A DNA stretch of 64,000 nt from Planctomicrobium piriforme (GCA_945869735.1 CAMBPQ010000013.1:1-64000); one strand, 5' to 3'; shown: positions 31,386 through 41,804, numbered from the stretch's first letter. Program-made: numbers and translations. The notes: generated by a model from the sequence alone, not told the origin.

Positions 31386-34133
31386 GTGTCAGAACTGGCG
31401 AACCGCATGGCCGCACAAATGCCGCAATCCGCACCAGATCCCGAGTCGCGTCGGATCCGCGAGTGTTCCGATGATTCCACCGGCTGGCGGAGATGGGGCC
31501 CCTACCTGTCGGACAGGTCGTGGGGTACGGTCCGGGAGGACTACTCTCCCGATGGCGATGCCTGGGCATATCTCACCTACGACCGGTCCCGCGGAAAGTC
31601 CTACCGCTGGGGTGAGGATGGTATCGCCGGCATCTGCGACAGGTATCAACGCCTTTGTTTCGCGCCGGCCTTCTGGAATGAAAGTGATACGCACCTCAAG
31701 GAGCGATTGTTCGGGCTGACGCCTGCCGAGGGAAATCACGGCGAGGACGTGAAGGAGTATTTCTTTCATGTCGACAATACACCGACCCACTCCTTCATGG
31801 CGCTCCGCTACCGCTATCCGCAGGCGGCCTTCCCGTATGCGGAGCTGATCGCGGAAAACGGCCGCCGCCGCGGCCGGGGCCCCGAGTACGAACTGATCGA
31901 CACCGGGATCTTTGAGAACGACCGTTTTTTCGACATCCTGATCGAATATGCGAAGCGGTCTCACGACGAGATCGCCATCCGCATCACGGTTGAAAACCGA
32001 GGACCCGAGGCCGCACCGCTGCACGTGCTGCCGACGCTCTGGTTTCGCAACACATGGAGTTGGGGGCAGGAGCGGCAGCCGCAGCCGGTAATCCGCTGTG
32101 ATAAGGGCCCCCCGGGCACCGTCTGCCTCCTCGCTGACGACGGTCTGCTGCGTGCCGACCCCCAGATTCCGACAGCCTCTCGACTTGGGCGGCGCTGGCT
32201 CATCGCCGGCCATGCCGCTGGAGCAGGGCCGCTGTTCACCGACAACGAGACCAACGGTCCGGCGGTGTTTGGGGAGGGGCATGCGAGCCTGTCGCCGCAT
32301 ACCAAAGACGCCTTTCATCGCTTGCTCTGCGACCACGACGAGACCGCCTGCAATCCTGATCGAACCGGCACGAAGGCGGCCATCGACTACCGCCTGGTGG
32401 TGCCGGCAGGGGGGGCCGCCGCGGTGCATCTGCTTTTCACTGATCGGCCGCCCTTGGAGGCGCTGCCTCCCGACCGGCCCGGGCTGGCGGCGACGGTCGA
32501 CGCGGCCATCGACCTGCGACGTGGGGAGGCGGATCAGTTCTATGCAGCGCTCGCTCAGCCGGAGGCGACCGCCGACGAGCGGCACGTCCAGCGGTCGGCG
32601 CTTGCCGGGCTGCTCTGGTCAAAGCAGAACTACATCTTCGATGTCGCCAAGTGGCTCGATGGCGACAATCCCGAGTGCCCGCCGCCTGCCGGTCGCCGCA
32701 CCATCCGCAACCACCACTGGCGGCATCTCAATTCCCAGCGGGTGCTTTCCATGCCCGACACGTGGGAGTATCCCTGGTTCGCCGCCTGGGATCTGGCGTT
32801 TCACTGCATTCCCTTTGCGCTCATCGATCCGCAGTTCGCCAAGGACCAGCTCTGGGTGCTCCTCTTCGAGCAGTTCCAGCACCCCAGCGGCCAGTTGCCT
32901 GCCTACGAATGGGAGTTTGGCGACCTCAATCCGCCGGTGCATGCCTGGGCCGTCTGGCGGGTCTACAACATGGAGAAGCGGCAGCATGGCTCAAGCGACC
33001 GGCAGTGGCTCGAACGTTGCTTCCACAAGCTGCTGCTTGTCTTCACCAGCTGGGTCAACAAGGTCGATCGCGAGGGACACAATGTCTTCGAGGGCGGGTT
33101 TCTCGGGCTCGACAACATCAGTGTGTTCGACCGGAGCGATCGACTCCCGGACGGTTCCACGCTCGAACAGGCCGACGCGACCGGCTGGATGGGAATGTTC
33201 TGCCTCAACATGATGCGGATCGCGCTGGAACTGGCCCACGACAATCCCGTCTACGAGTCACTCGCCTCGAAGTTTCTCCAGCACTACGTCCACATCGCTC
33301 ATGCCATGAAAAACATGGGCGACAGAGACTATGCGCTGTTTGACGAGGCCGACGGCTTTTTCTACGACGTGCTTAAGCGGCCGGACGGCGGCATCCGCAA
33401 GTTCCATGTCCGCTCGCTGGTGGGCCTGATTCCGCTGTTCGCGGTGGAACGCCTCGAAGCGGCGTGGATCGAGCCGTTTAAGGAGTTCTCTGGCAACCTG
33501 CGATGGTTTCTCAAAAACCGCCGCGACCTCGCTGCCGACGTGATCCACGAGATTCCCGCGGCCGATGGCTCGACGACGCACCTGTTGACAATCATGAATA
33601 TTGAGCAGCTCTCGCGGATGCTCACGCGGCTGCACGATCCAGAGGAGTTTCTCTCCCCCTTCGGCATCCGCTCACTCTCGAAGCGGCACCAGGACGAGCC
33701 GTTCGACTTCGATGGCCGGCGGGTGGGATACGAGCCGGCGGAGTCGGAGACGAAGCTCAAGGGGGGCAACTCCAACTGGCGGGGGCCGATCTGGTTTCCG
33801 ACGACATTCCTGATCATCGAGTCGCTCCGCAAGCTCGGCACGGCCTTCGGTCCGGGGTTCACGGTGCGCACGGCGGGTGCGGGGGGCCGTCCGATTGCGC
33901 TGCGCGCGATGGCCAGCGACATCGCGCGACGTCTCACCTCGATCTATCTGAAGGATGGCCGGGGCCACCGTCCGGCCTGGGGTGAGACGGAAATGTTTAA
34001 CGGCAATCCGCTGTGGGGGGATAACCTGCTCTTTTTCGAGTATTTTCATGGCGATACCGGTGCCGGGCTCGGTGCCAGCCACCAGACCGGCTGGACAGCC
34101 CTGATCGCCAATCTCATCGACGAATGGAGTTGA
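31386..34133 (+). CDS. GH63-like glycosidase (MGH1-type)
   Basis: This is a 915-residue cytoplasmic-looking protein of the GH63 / mannosylglycerate-hydrolase-like group. N-terminal landmarks are [20 protein letters not shown] and [20 protein letters not shown]. The (alpha/alpha)6 catalytic half contains [40 protein letters not shown], and [20 protein letters not shown], the last with the expected acidic/aromatic pocket. Such enzymes act on glucosyl or mannosyl oligosaccharides or glucosylglycerate; the exact substrate cannot be read here. The GTG start is preceded by AGGGAG at 6 bases. It is divergent from the HbpS-type gene and precedes the NADH-diaphorase gene by 31 bases. Confidence 0.85.
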   Translation: MSELANRMAAQMPQSAPDPESRRIRECSDDSTGWRRWGPYLSDRSWGTVREDYSPDGDAWAYLTYDRSRGKSYRWGEDGIAGICDRYQRLCFAPAFWNESDTHLKERLFGLTPAEGNHGEDVKEYFFHVDNTPTHSFMALRYRYPQAAFPYAELIAENGRRRGRGPEYELIDTGIFENDRFFDILIEYAKRSHDEIAIRITVENRGPEAAPLHVLPTLWFRNTWSWGQERQPQPVIRCDKGPPGTVCLLADDGLLRADPQIPTASRLGRRWLIAGHAAGAGPLFTDNETNGPAVFGEGHASLSPHTKDAFHRLLCDHDETACNPDRTGTKAAIDYRLVVPAGGAAAVHLLFTDRPPLEALPPDRPGLAATVDAAIDLRRGEADQFYAALAQPEATADERHVQRSALAGLLWSKQNYIFDVAKWLDGDNPECPPPAGRRTIRNHHWRHLNSQRVLSMPDTWEYPWFAAWDLAFHCIPFALIDPQFAKDQLWVLLFEQFQHPSGQLPAYEWEFGDLNPPVHAWAVWRVYNMEKRQHGSSDRQWLERCFHKLLLVFTSWVNKVDREGHNVFEGGFLGLDNISVFDRSDRLPDGSTLEQADATGWMGMFCLNMMRIALELAHDNPVYESLASKFLQHYVHIAHAMKNMGDRDYALFDEADGFFYDVLKRPDGGIRKFHVRSLVGLIPLFAVERLEAAWIEPFKEFSGNLRWFLKNRRDLAADVIHEIPAADGSTTHLLTIMNIEQLSRMLTRLHDPEEFLSPFGIRSLSKRHQDEPFDFDGRRVGYEPAESETKLKGGNSNWRGPIWFPTTFLIIESLRKLGTAFGPGFTVRTAGAGGRPIALRAMASDIARRLTSIYLKDGRGHRPAWGETEMFNGNPLWGDNLLFFEYFHGDTGAGLGASHQTGWTALIANLIDEWS

Positions 34134-34164
34134 GTCTCGCACCACGGAGGCGTACCGTAGGACC

Positions 34165-35928
34165 ATGATCGTTCAGGAACTGCACCACATTCAGCACCGG
34201 CACCGGCACCTGCCCGAGGCGGAACTCCGCAAGCTCGCCGAACGCACCGGCACGCCGCTCCACCGGCTGCAGGAGGTCGCGAGCTTCTTTCCTCACTTCC
34301 GCCGGTCGCCGGCGCCGGCGGTCGAGGTGCTCATCTGCCACGACATGGCCTGCCACCAGCATGGCTGCGTGGGACTGAAGCGGGATCTTGAGCAGTCGCT
34401 CGCCGGCGAGCTGTCGGCGGGCAACGCGGCGGTGAAATATGCCTCCTGTCTGGGGCGGTGCGACCGTCCCGTGGCGACGCTGGTCAACGACCAACTCTAT
34501 GCGGCCAGGTCGGCCGCCGACCTAGCGCAGATCGTGCGCACCACGCTCGCCGGCTCCCCTCCGCCAGCCGACACCGACAGCGGCTATCAGGTACATGCCA
34601 ATCGTCCCTGGAGAATCGACCCCTACGCGGGTCCATCCACCTACGAGGCCGTCAGGGCCTTCGTGGCGTCTGGCGACGTGCAGGCCGTGATCGACATCCT
34701 GAAAATCTCCGACCTCCGCGGGATGGGCGGGGCGGGCGTGCCGGCCCATCAAAAGTGGAACGACGTCTGGAAGGCAAAGGGAGATGCGAAATACATCGTC
34801 TGTAACGCCGACGAGAGCGAGCCGGGCACGTTCAAAGACCGTGAGCTGCTGACGCAGCACCCGCACCTCGTGCTGGAGGGCGTGATCCTCGCGGGCCTGA
34901 TGACGGGGGCGACGCGGGGCACGATCTACATCCGCCACGAGTATGCCGAACAGATCGCAATCATGAACCGCGAGATCTCGCGGGCCGTCGCGGCTGGCGT
35001 CTGCGGGGTCAACGTGCTCGGCAGCGGGCGGACGTTTCCGGTTGATGTCTTTACGAGCCCCGGCGGCTATATCTGCGGCGAGCAGAGCGCGCTGATCGAG
35101 GCGATGGAAGACCGCCGGGCCCAGCCGCGGAACAAGCCGCCCCAACTCGAGACCAACGGCCTCTACGACAAGCCGACGCTCGTCAGCAACGTGGAGACGT
35201 TCGCGTGGGCACCGGCGATCGTGATCAACGGCGGCGAATGGTATGCGGCCCAGGGAATCAACGGCTGCAAGGGAAGGCGACTGTTTTCGATTTCAGGCGA
35301 CGTGCTTCGTCCGGGCGTCTATGAGGTGCCAAGCGGCATCACGCTGCGGGAGTTTCTCGTCGATCTGGCCGGCGGCGTGTCCGGCCCAGGCGGCCATGCT
35401 GGCACGCTCAAGGCGTTTGCCCCGTCGGGACCATCGGGCGGATTCATGCCGGCGAAGCTACCCGTCTCGTCCCTCCCGCGGGGCTGGGAAAAGCGGGCCC
35501 CAGCACCGCTTCAAGCGGCGGTGGCGGCCGCCGGCGGCACCCACCTCGACATCCTCGACCTGCAGCTCGACCTGCAGCGGTTTCGCGATCTTGGGCTGGC
35601 CATCGGCGCCGGCATGGTCGTCTATAACGACACCCGTGACATGGTCGCCGAGGCCGTCAACTGCTCCGAGTTCTTCCGGGACGAGTCGTGCGGGAAGTGC
35701 GTTCCCTGCCGGCTCGGATCGGAGAAGATCGTCGAGATCGGTCATGAGCTCGCCGGCCGGCGGTTCGATCCGCAGGCGTTGGCGGCACAGCAGCTGCTCG
35801 TGCACGAGCTCACCCGCGCGATGGAGATGACGTCGATCTGCGGACTGGGAATGGTTGCTGCCAAGCCGCTGCAGTCGGTGTTTGAGTTCTTTCCAGCCGA
35901 CGTCGAAGCCCATCTGCAGAAGGTCTGA
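34165..35928 (+). CDS. NuoE-NuoF fusion, NADH-oxidising diaphorase subunit
   Basis: This is a 587-residue protein joining two complex-I-type subunits. Residues 1-125 are a NuoE-like thioredoxin-fold 2Fe-2S domain with CHDMACHQHGC and CLGRCDRP. Residues about 145-587 are NuoF-like: LRGMGGAGVPAHQKW binds NAD, CNADESEPGTFKDRELL and GGYICGEQSALIEAMEDRR bind FMN, and ESCGKCVPCRLGSEKI with a later cysteine (SICGLG) holds the N3-type 4Fe-4S cluster. Fusions of this form feed NADH electrons in hydrogenases, formate dehydrogenases and related modules. There are no Nuo membrane genes around. It is followed four bases later by an iron-sulfur/CNB protein. Confidence 0.92.
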   Translation: MIVQELHHIQHRHRHLPEAELRKLAERTGTPLHRLQEVASFFPHFRRSPAPAVEVLICHDMACHQHGCVGLKRDLEQSLAGELSAGNAAVKYASCLGRCDRPVATLVNDQLYAARSAADLAQIVRTTLAGSPPPADTDSGYQVHANRPWRIDPYAGPSTYEAVRAFVASGDVQAVIDILKISDLRGMGGAGVPAHQKWNDVWKAKGDAKYIVCNADESEPGTFKDRELLTQHPHLVLEGVILAGLMTGATRGTIYIRHEYAEQIAIMNREISRAVAAGVCGVNVLGSGRTFPVDVFTSPGGYICGEQSALIEAMEDRRAQPRNKPPQLETNGLYDKPTLVSNVETFAWAPAIVINGGEWYAAQGINGCKGRRLFSISGDVLRPGVYEVPSGITLREFLVDLAGGVSGPGGHAGTLKAFAPSGPSGGFMPAKLPVSSLPRGWEKRAPAPLQAAVAAAGGTHLDILDLQLDLQRFRDLGLAIGAGMVVYNDTRDMVAEAVNCSEFFRDESCGKCVPCRLGSEKIVEIGHELAGRRFDPQALAAQQLLVHELTRAMEMTSICGLGMVAAKPLQSVFEFFPADVEAHLQKV

Positions 35929-35932
35929 AGCC

Positions 35933-38494
35933 ATGGCCGGGCACGATACCGAAACTCGCCGTCCGGACATGCTCGACGACGGCCTCGTGCTGCCCGAGGA
36001 GGACGGCCTGTTCGCTCGCGACATCGACGGCCAGCTCGTGCGGATGGACAAGGTCACGGCGGCCGATTTCGAGAAACAGATCACGATCAAGATCGATGGT
36101 CGCGAGGTGACCGTTCCCAAGGCGGTGCCGCAGACCGATTCGCAGGGCAGGATTCTCCGCGATGCCGAAGGGCGGCCGATCCCGCGGGCGACCACGATCT
36201 ACGACGCCGCCACCAAGGCCTACGCGGGCGATCCCGCGGGTAATCCCGTTCCGATTCTCTGCCACCAGGAGCATCTCGACCCGGTCGGCGTCTGCCGTGT
36301 CTGCTGCGTGGAGATCGCGAAGGTAAAACGCGGCTCGATGCAGCGGGAGCGGAAGCTACTCCCCGCCTGCCACCACCGCGTCGAGGAGACGATGGAGGTG
36401 CAGACGATTCGCTCCCCCGACCTGGCGGCACGGAAGCGGGTCGATGCAAACGTGCGGACGCTCGTCAACCTGCTCGCCGCCGATCACCTGCCGGCCGATT
36501 GGAAGGCGGGCCTGCCTGCCAACGAACTCGGACGGCTTGTCGAGGAGCTTGATGAACTCGCCCTCGATGCGCGGGCGATTGAGGCGGCCACCGACCCGGC
36601 GATCGACCCGGCCGTGATCGAGGCGAAGTGGCCGCTGGCCGGTGGGCAGCTCTTCAGCCGGCGGGCGCTCGACCGTGGCCGTGACGACAGCTCCTCCCGG
36701 ATCGCCGTGGATCACAACCAGTGCATCCTCTGCGACCGCTGCGTGCGGGCCTGCAACGAGGTCAAGGAAAACCACGTCATCGGGCGTTCGGGCAAGGGCT
36801 ATGCCACGCACATCGGTTTTGATCTGGATGATCCGATGGGGTCTTCCAGCTGTGTCTCCTGCGGCGAGTGCATGATCTCCTGCCCGACGGGAGCGCTGGT
36901 GTTTCGTGAGTTGGTCGGGGCGGCCTCCCCTGGCGGAAGCGATCGCCCGGACATCGAGGAACTGAAACGGCATCCGCTGTTTGCGGGTATTCCGGCGAAG
37001 TTTCTCGAATGGAACTCACAGAGCATCACCCGCCGTCGCTTTCGGGTGGGCGAGGTGATCTGCCACGAGGGTGAGTATGCGTCGACGGCGTTCGTCCTCG
37101 TCCGCGGCCGCGTGGGCGTGTCGATCGGGGCGGCTGGCGCCCGTGAGGCAACGGCCGCGGCCGGCGGCTTCAAGGCGTTTGTCCGTTCCGCTACCAGTTG
37201 GCTGCAGGGCACTGCCTCCGCGCGGCCGGGCCGCCGCCTCGCAAAGCAGAAGTCCGTGGCGATCGATAGCGGCCGTTCGCTCGCGCTGGTCGATGGCAAA
37301 TGGGTCGGTGAACTGACGCCCGCCGACGTGCTCTTCGGAGAGATGTCGTGTCTCAACGCCTACCCGCGATCGGCGACGGTGGTCACGCTCGAGGAGACCG
37401 AGGTTCTCGAGATCCACCGCAACGTGCTCTACATGCTGCAGCGGAGCGAGTCGTCGCGGCAAGTCCTCGACCAGGCCTACCGCAGCCGCACGCTTGCCCA
37501 GGAGCTTTCCCAGCTCTCGATGTTTCGCGGGCTCTCGGAGGAAGACCGCCGTCACTCCGCCGAATTCCTGCGAGACCGGGCGGAACTCGTGACGGTGGAC
37601 AAGGGCCAGCCGATCTTCCGGCAGGGCGACGTCGCCACCGACTTCTACAAGGTTCGCTTCGGGTTTGTGAAAGTTTCGCAGCGGATGGGGGAGCATGAGC
37701 GGGTGCTCGACTATCTGGGCCCCGGCCGCACGTTTGGCGAGATCGGCCTGATCTCATCGATGGTCGACCTCGACACGGAACTGGCCAGTTCCGGCGGCAC
37801 GCGCGCCCTGCGCGTGGCCACGTGCACGGCGCTCGACACCGTCGAACTCGTGCGTATCCGTGGTACTGATTTCCGTGAGATCGTCGAGCGATATCCGGCG
37901 GCTCGGGACGAACTGGTTGCAGAGGCCCGGCGGCTATTGGCACTCAACGTCGACCGCAGTCGGCAGAACGACGGCGGGCTCGAGGAGTTTATTGGCAACG
38001 GCCTCTACAGCGCCCAGAAACTGCTCGTGCTTGATCTCGAGAGTTGTACGCGGTGTGACGAGTGCACGAAGGCCTGCTCCGACACGCACGAGGGGGTGAC
38101 TCGGCTGATCCGCGAGGGGCTGCGATTCGAGAACTTTCTCGTGGCTAGTTCGTGCCGGTCCTGCCTCGATCCCTACTGCTTGGTCGGCTGCCCCGTTGAC
38201 GCGATCCATCGCAAGCCGCGGGAGAACCATCCCGGTGCCGTCGAGATCGTGATCGAGGACCACTGCATCGGCTGTGGGCTCTGTTCGAGCAACTGCCCCT
38301 ACGGCAACATCTCCATGCACAAGGACGAGGAGGAGGACCGCCGTGTAGCCACCACCTGCGACCTCTGTCGCGACCTTGTCGGCCCTGACGACGATCCCAG
38401 CTGCGTCTACGCCTGTCCGCACAACGCGGCCTTCCGGATGAGCGGGCAGGAGCTCCTCCAGATCGTCTCCAGCCGCCACGCAAGGGTGCCCTGA
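35933..38494 (+). CDS. iron-sulfur protein with two internal cyclic-nucleotide-binding domains and ferredoxin tail
   Basis: This is an 853-residue protein with four modules. First is a NuoG/HoxU-like 2Fe-2S domain at about residues 100-160 (CHQEHLDPVGVCRVCCVEI, ACHHRVEE). Second is a two-cluster 4Fe-4S domain at about 255-330 (CILCDRCVRACNE, CVSCGECMISCP). Third are two CNB domains at about 345-520 and 530-690, with cassettes FGEMSCLNAYPRSATV and FGEIGLISS. Fourth is a ferredoxin-like tail at about 700-830 (CTRCDECTKAC, CRSCLDPYCLVGCP, CIGCGLCSSNCP, CDLC...CVYACP). No catalytic NuoG or hydrogenase domain is present. With the adjacent diaphorase it should pass NADH electrons onward, with the CNB pair as a possible switch (inference). 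The ATG starts four bases after the upstream stop. Confidence 0.9.
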   Translation: MAGHDTETRRPDMLDDGLVLPEEDGLFARDIDGQLVRMDKVTAADFEKQITIKIDGREVTVPKAVPQTDSQGRILRDAEGRPIPRATTIYDAATKAYAGDPAGNPVPILCHQEHLDPVGVCRVCCVEIAKVKRGSMQRERKLLPACHHRVEETMEVQTIRSPDLAARKRVDANVRTLVNLLAADHLPADWKAGLPANELGRLVEELDELALDARAIEAATDPAIDPAVIEAKWPLAGGQLFSRRALDRGRDDSSSRIAVDHNQCILCDRCVRACNEVKENHVIGRSGKGYATHIGFDLDDPMGSSSCVSCGECMISCPTGALVFRELVGAASPGGSDRPDIEELKRHPLFAGIPAKFLEWNSQSITRRRFRVGEVICHEGEYASTAFVLVRGRVGVSIGAAGAREATAAAGGFKAFVRSATSWLQGTASARPGRRLAKQKSVAIDSGRSLALVDGKWVGELTPADVLFGEMSCLNAYPRSATVVTLEETEVLEIHRNVLYMLQRSESSRQVLDQAYRSRTLAQELSQLSMFRGLSEEDRRHSAEFLRDRAELVTVDKGQPIFRQGDVATDFYKVRFGFVKVSQRMGEHERVLDYLGPGRTFGEIGLISSMVDLDTELASSGGTRALRVATCTALDTVELVRIRGTDFREIVERYPAARDELVAEARRLLALNVDRSRQNDGGLEEFIGNGLYSAQKLLVLDLESCTRCDECTKACSDTHEGVTRLIREGLRFENFLVASSCRSCLDPYCLVGCPVDAIHRKPRENHPGAVEIVIEDHCIGCGLCSSNCPYGNISMHKDEEEDRRVATTCDLCRDLVGPDDDPSCVYACPHNAAFRMSGQELLQIVSSRHARVP

Positions 38495-38557
38495 GAAGGA
38501 CAGGCTCAATCCTGTTCGGCACGGGGGTTGCCGGGCAGGTGAATCGGCGTCTTGCGA

Positions 38558-38696
38558 GGGAGGGGTTGCCCGCGTCCTTTCGCTGGACGTTCGCGGCGGG
38601 CCTCCAGCCCGCCGCTCACTGCGGTGGAAGCTGCGCTTCGCAATCCTTGCTTCGCTTGCTTCCACAGCCCGCTCGAGGACGCGGGCCACCCCTCCC
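38558..38696. repeat. nested inverted-repeat element between convergent genes
   Basis: Outer arms of 21 bases, 38558-38578 (GGGAGGGGTTGCCCGCGTCC...) and 38676-38696, are complementary with one mismatch. Inside lie two further hairpins: GCGGCGGGC (38593-38601) with GCCCGCCGC (38607-38615), and GTGGAAGC (38624-38631) with GCTTCCAC (38658-38665). The element fills the gap between the convergent iron-sulfur and pentahaem genes and could fold into a branched structure in RNA from either strand. It may serve as a bidirectional transcription end or be a small mobile palindrome. Confidence 0.6.
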
Positions 38697-38705
38697 GCCG
38701 GCTGT

Positions 38706-40136
38706 TTACCGGTCGCGACTCTCGATCGCCCTGACGATTGCCTCAAGTTCGAGGCGCACGGCGGCGGGATCGTAGTCGTGCGGGCTGTCGAACCGCACTT
38801 TTCTGCCGCCGACCTCGCCTTCGGGAAACTCGAGCATTGTCCGCACGGCAGCGAGCCGTTGCCGAATCTCCGTCACGTCCTCATGGGTCGCCAGTCGGTC
38901 AGTAAGGGCGTTGAGAGCCTTGGCCCCGATCACTACTTCGTCCCAGTTCGCGACGTTAAGACTCTCGAGTGCAAGGCGGGCGAGTTGGTTGTCGGGAATC
39001 GTCTTCAGCCGGTCGCTCGCGAGGTATTGCGCGGTTTTGACTGCCTGACGGCAGGCCTCGATCGCTTCCGGCCGTGGCGGTTGCCACCACGTGGCCTCGA
39101 CATCCGTGCGGAAGGCGGCCAGCGTGCGTGCGGCATCCTCGGGTAAGAGTTCTTCCGTCAGCGCCCACCGCATCGGCTCCAGCCGCAGGCGACCGAGCGG
39201 CCGGGTGGCGGTCGCACTGCGATCAACCGGTATGTGATCGATCTGGGCGTGATCGATCTGGGCGATGGCCTGTCGGTGGCAGCCGTAGCAATCGAAGGCG
39301 GTGAACTCCGGCCAGACCCCGGCCTGGTCGCCAGCGCCCGTTTTCATCGCGCGAGCGGCCTGAAACTCAATCTTCGCCAGATACGCGTCGAGCGCCCCGA
39401 GCCGACCGAGAACCACTTCATCGAGCACGTCGAGACCACCGTCGCCAGCAGCAAATCGATCCCGCCAGTGCGGCGGCTCCCCCTGTTTGAAACTTCTGAG
39501 GTTGAAGACCAGGCGGGGATGGCCGGCGGCGATCATGTCATGGCTCACCTCGTAGAGGGCGCCGTCGGCCGCGGGGGGAGCGCCGATGTGACACTGGCCG
39601 CACTGGGTGGCGCAGATGTACGGGTCGGCGAGATCGACCATACCGAGGGAGTTGCCCCGTGTCTGCCAGCCGGGCAGCGTGTGGGCGACAAGCCAGTCAC
39701 CAGCGGGTCCGTGGCATGACTCGCAGCTCACGCCCTCGGAGGCGCGGGCCCCCTGCACGGTGGTATGGCAGCCCAGGCAGGACTTGTTTTCATGGGCAGG
39801 CGATAGCGAATGGGATGGATCCCGTGCGCTGAGCAGGGTGATGATCTGCTGTGCGAGCGGTTCCCGGAGCACCTCGTAGGCCCGCGTGTGCCGATCGTGC
39901 GTGGCCCACACGGTGTAGGCGCTCTCCCAGGGCAGGTGGCCCTCTATGGGGGCGGCATGGCAACCAGCCGTCGCGCAGCCACCGGCCCCAAGCACCGCCC
40001 GGGGCGCCGCGACGCTTCGTGCGCTCCCTGCGTCGCCCACCGGTTCACTCGCACGGCGGCCTGACACGCCGTACGCCAGCAGCATCGCGAGCCCGGCAAT
40101 GATCACGAAAAAAAGAATGCCACGCGGTCTGTCCAT
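38706..40136 (-). CDS. membrane-anchored pentahaem cytochrome c (c554-like)
   Basis: This is a 476-residue protein with an uncleaved-looking N-terminal anchor (GILFFVIIAGLAMLLAYGV). It has five haem sites: the unusual CATAGCH (CX4CH) near residue 71, then CLGCH, CESCH, CGQCH and CYGCH. The segments WATHDRHTRAYEVL and MIAAGHPRLVFNLRSF are characteristic of cytochrome-c554/hydroxylamine-oxidoreductase-related multihaem proteins. The last 150 residues lack haems and are helical. It would face the periplasm and relay electrons. It lies 14 bases downstream of the decahaem gene on the same strand and is convergent with the iron-sulfur/CNB gene. Confidence 0.9.
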   Translation of the reverse strand: MDRPRGILFFVIIAGLAMLLAYGVSGRRASEPVGDAGSARSVAAPRAVLGAGGCATAGCHAAPIEGHLPWESAYTVWATHDRHTRAYEVLREPLAQQIITLLSARDPSHSLSPAHENKSCLGCHTTVQGARASEGVSCESCHGPAGDWLVAHTLPGWQTRGNSLGMVDLADPYICATQCGQCHIGAPPAADGALYEVSHDMIAAGHPRLVFNLRSFKQGEPPHWRDRFAAGDGGLDVLDEVVLGRLGALDAYLAKIEFQAARAMKTGAGDQAGVWPEFTAFDCYGCHRQAIAQIDHAQIDHIPVDRSATATRPLGRLRLEPMRWALTEELLPEDAARTLAAFRTDVEATWWQPPRPEAIEACRQAVKTAQYLASDRLKTIPDNQLARLALESLNVANWDEVVIGAKALNALTDRLATHEDVTEIRQRLAAVRTMLEFPEGEVGGRKVRFDSPHDYDPAAVRLELEAIVRAIESRDR

Positions 40137-40150
40137 CTGCCGTGTATCCT

Positions 40151-41800
40151 TCACGGCGGGGCGTGGGGGCCAAGCCCGTGGTAGCCATGGCATTCGACGC
40201 AGTCGAAACGCACCCCGCCCACGGTCGTCTTGGTGGCGGCATCATAGCGTGACGGTGCATGGCACTGCGTGCATGACTCCCGGCCCGCGATCATCACGAT
40301 CGAGTTGTCGAGCGGTGAACCATACGAGCCAGTGTGCGTGCCATCCGCGGCCGGATCATCGGGGTAGGCCGCAGCATGGCAGAGCCGACAGTCGTAGGAA
40401 CGGTGGGGATGGTGATCGAACCGCGCCTTGGAGAGCCAGACATCCGGCACCCTGCTCGGCAGCACCCGAAACCAGTTGGTGGTCACCCCCGCCTCAGTCT
40501 CGGCTTTCTCGAGCAGGCTGCCGTCGTTCGACACGGTCGCAGTGTCGAGGGTGTGGCACTTGTCGCAGGTGCCCTGCACGAAGGTTCGGGCCGCCCGCAC
40601 CCGATCGACGATAGCCATCCGGAGCGTCTCATCGGGCACGGCAGCATTCCGGACGGAGGGGAGCGGATCCGTCGTCTTGATCCTGGCATCGAGCAGACGC
40701 CGGTTGTCTTCGAGCGCCTCTTCGAGGAATGTCGATTCCAGAAATCGCCGCAGTCCCTCGGCATCGAGTCCGTGGGGGACGAAGTGCTCACTCTGCAGGC
40801 TTGGCGGGCGGCGCTCAAGGGCCGTGTCGGCGGCCACGTCGCTGCCTGCGGGTACGGCCATGCCGTCGTAGGGCAGCACGTGGCAGGCGGCGCAGTGCCG
40901 TTCAAACTCCACCGGCAACGCATAGGCCCCGGGCGATGATGCCGTGAGCAGGCTACTCACGGTCCGCAGCTCTCCCGGCGCCGAAGAGGAGGCGAACTCA
41001 TGGCAGGAGTTGCAGGAGAGCTGGATCGCGTCGGCGTCGAGCCCGCCCGTGGGGAGATACCGGCTGCGATCCTTCTCCGGAAGCAGGCCATACGTCCACA
41101 CCTGTGCGGCCCGCCGTGTGTACGGCTTGAGCGTGCGGTCCTCGGGATGGTCGCTGTCGCTGGCGAACGTCAACCCGGCACGCATGTGCCGGCCGTGCGA
41201 AAACTTCACCGTGCCCGGATCGGAGGCGAGAGACGCAAATGGCGGGTGGTGCTCGTTGTCGAATCGCGTGATCGGTGTCGTCACACCCGAGGGGACGACC
41301 GCCGAGGTGGCAATCCGATGAGCCGAGATGTTGGCATGGCAGGCCGTGCAGGAATGGTCGGCCACCCGCGTGAGGTCGTTCGATCGGCCCTGGTGATCGG
41401 CATGGCAGGAGGCGCACGATCCAACCTCGGCGGCGAGTTGCAATGGATGGTGGGAGGCCGCGCGGTGGCAGGCCTCACATTTGGCTTCCATCTCCCGGCG
41501 GGTTTCCGCCGTGGTCAGCCAGGTGTTGTCCTTGATGGGCGAGAGCGGCACGTGGCAGGCCGCGCAGTCGTTTTCCCACTTTGCATGCACGGTGGCCACC
41601 GGCCCCGGCGAGTGGTGCCGTGGCACGTCGATCGCTCCCCAGGCACACCAGCCGATTCCGAAGACGACCGCTACCCCGATCAGCCAGCGGCGTCCGCGTT
41701 GCAGGGAGCTGAGTTGATGGAAGTAGGAGCGGTCGATCCGTGAGACCTGCTCGCGGGACGTCGCCTTACGATTCAGCGGTTGATCATTCGGGCCGGGCAT
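40151..41800 (-). CDS. membrane-anchored decahaem cytochrome c
   Basis: This is a 549-residue protein. One membrane segment at about residues 38-58 (RRWLIGVAVVFGIGWCAWGA) anchors a periplasmic domain with ten CXXCH motifs: CAACH, CEACH, CASCH, CTACH, CNSCH, CAACH, CDKCH, CRLCH, CTQCH and CVECH. The first four are closely spaced, like a NapC/NrfB-style wire; the middle part (CNSCH to CAACH) is separated by longer loops. Ten haems suggest a long conduit. The ATG lies before the end of the upstream cytochrome-b-like gene, with four bases between that gene's stop and this start, so the genes are coupled. No strong ribosome-binding site is visible. Confidence 0.9.
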   Translation of the reverse strand: MPGPNDQPLNRKATSREQVSRIDRSYFHQLSSLQRGRRWLIGVAVVFGIGWCAWGAIDVPRHHSPGPVATVHAKWENDCAACHVPLSPIKDNTWLTTAETRREMEAKCEACHRAASHHPLQLAAEVGSCASCHADHQGRSNDLTRVADHSCTACHANISAHRIATSAVVPSGVTTPITRFDNEHHPPFASLASDPGTVKFSHGRHMRAGLTFASDSDHPEDRTLKPYTRRAAQVWTYGLLPEKDRSRYLPTGGLDADAIQLSCNSCHEFASSSAPGELRTVSSLLTASSPGAYALPVEFERHCAACHVLPYDGMAVPAGSDVAADTALERRPPSLQSEHFVPHGLDAEGLRRFLESTFLEEALEDNRRLLDARIKTTDPLPSVRNAAVPDETLRMAIVDRVRAARTFVQGTCDKCHTLDTATVSNDGSLLEKAETEAGVTTNWFRVLPSRVPDVWLSKARFDHHPHRSYDCRLCHAAAYPDDPAADGTHTGSYGSPLDNSIVMIAGRESCTQCHAPSRYDAATKTTVGGVRFDCVECHGYHGLGPHAPP

Positions 41801-41804
41801 GACA

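Noticed and set aside
34165..38494. Interpretation as a NAD-reducing hydrogenase or formate dehydrogenase operon
   Set aside because: The diaphorase and HoxU-like modules fit, but no hydrogenase large/small subunit or molybdopterin subunit gene follows; the neighbours are cytochromes.
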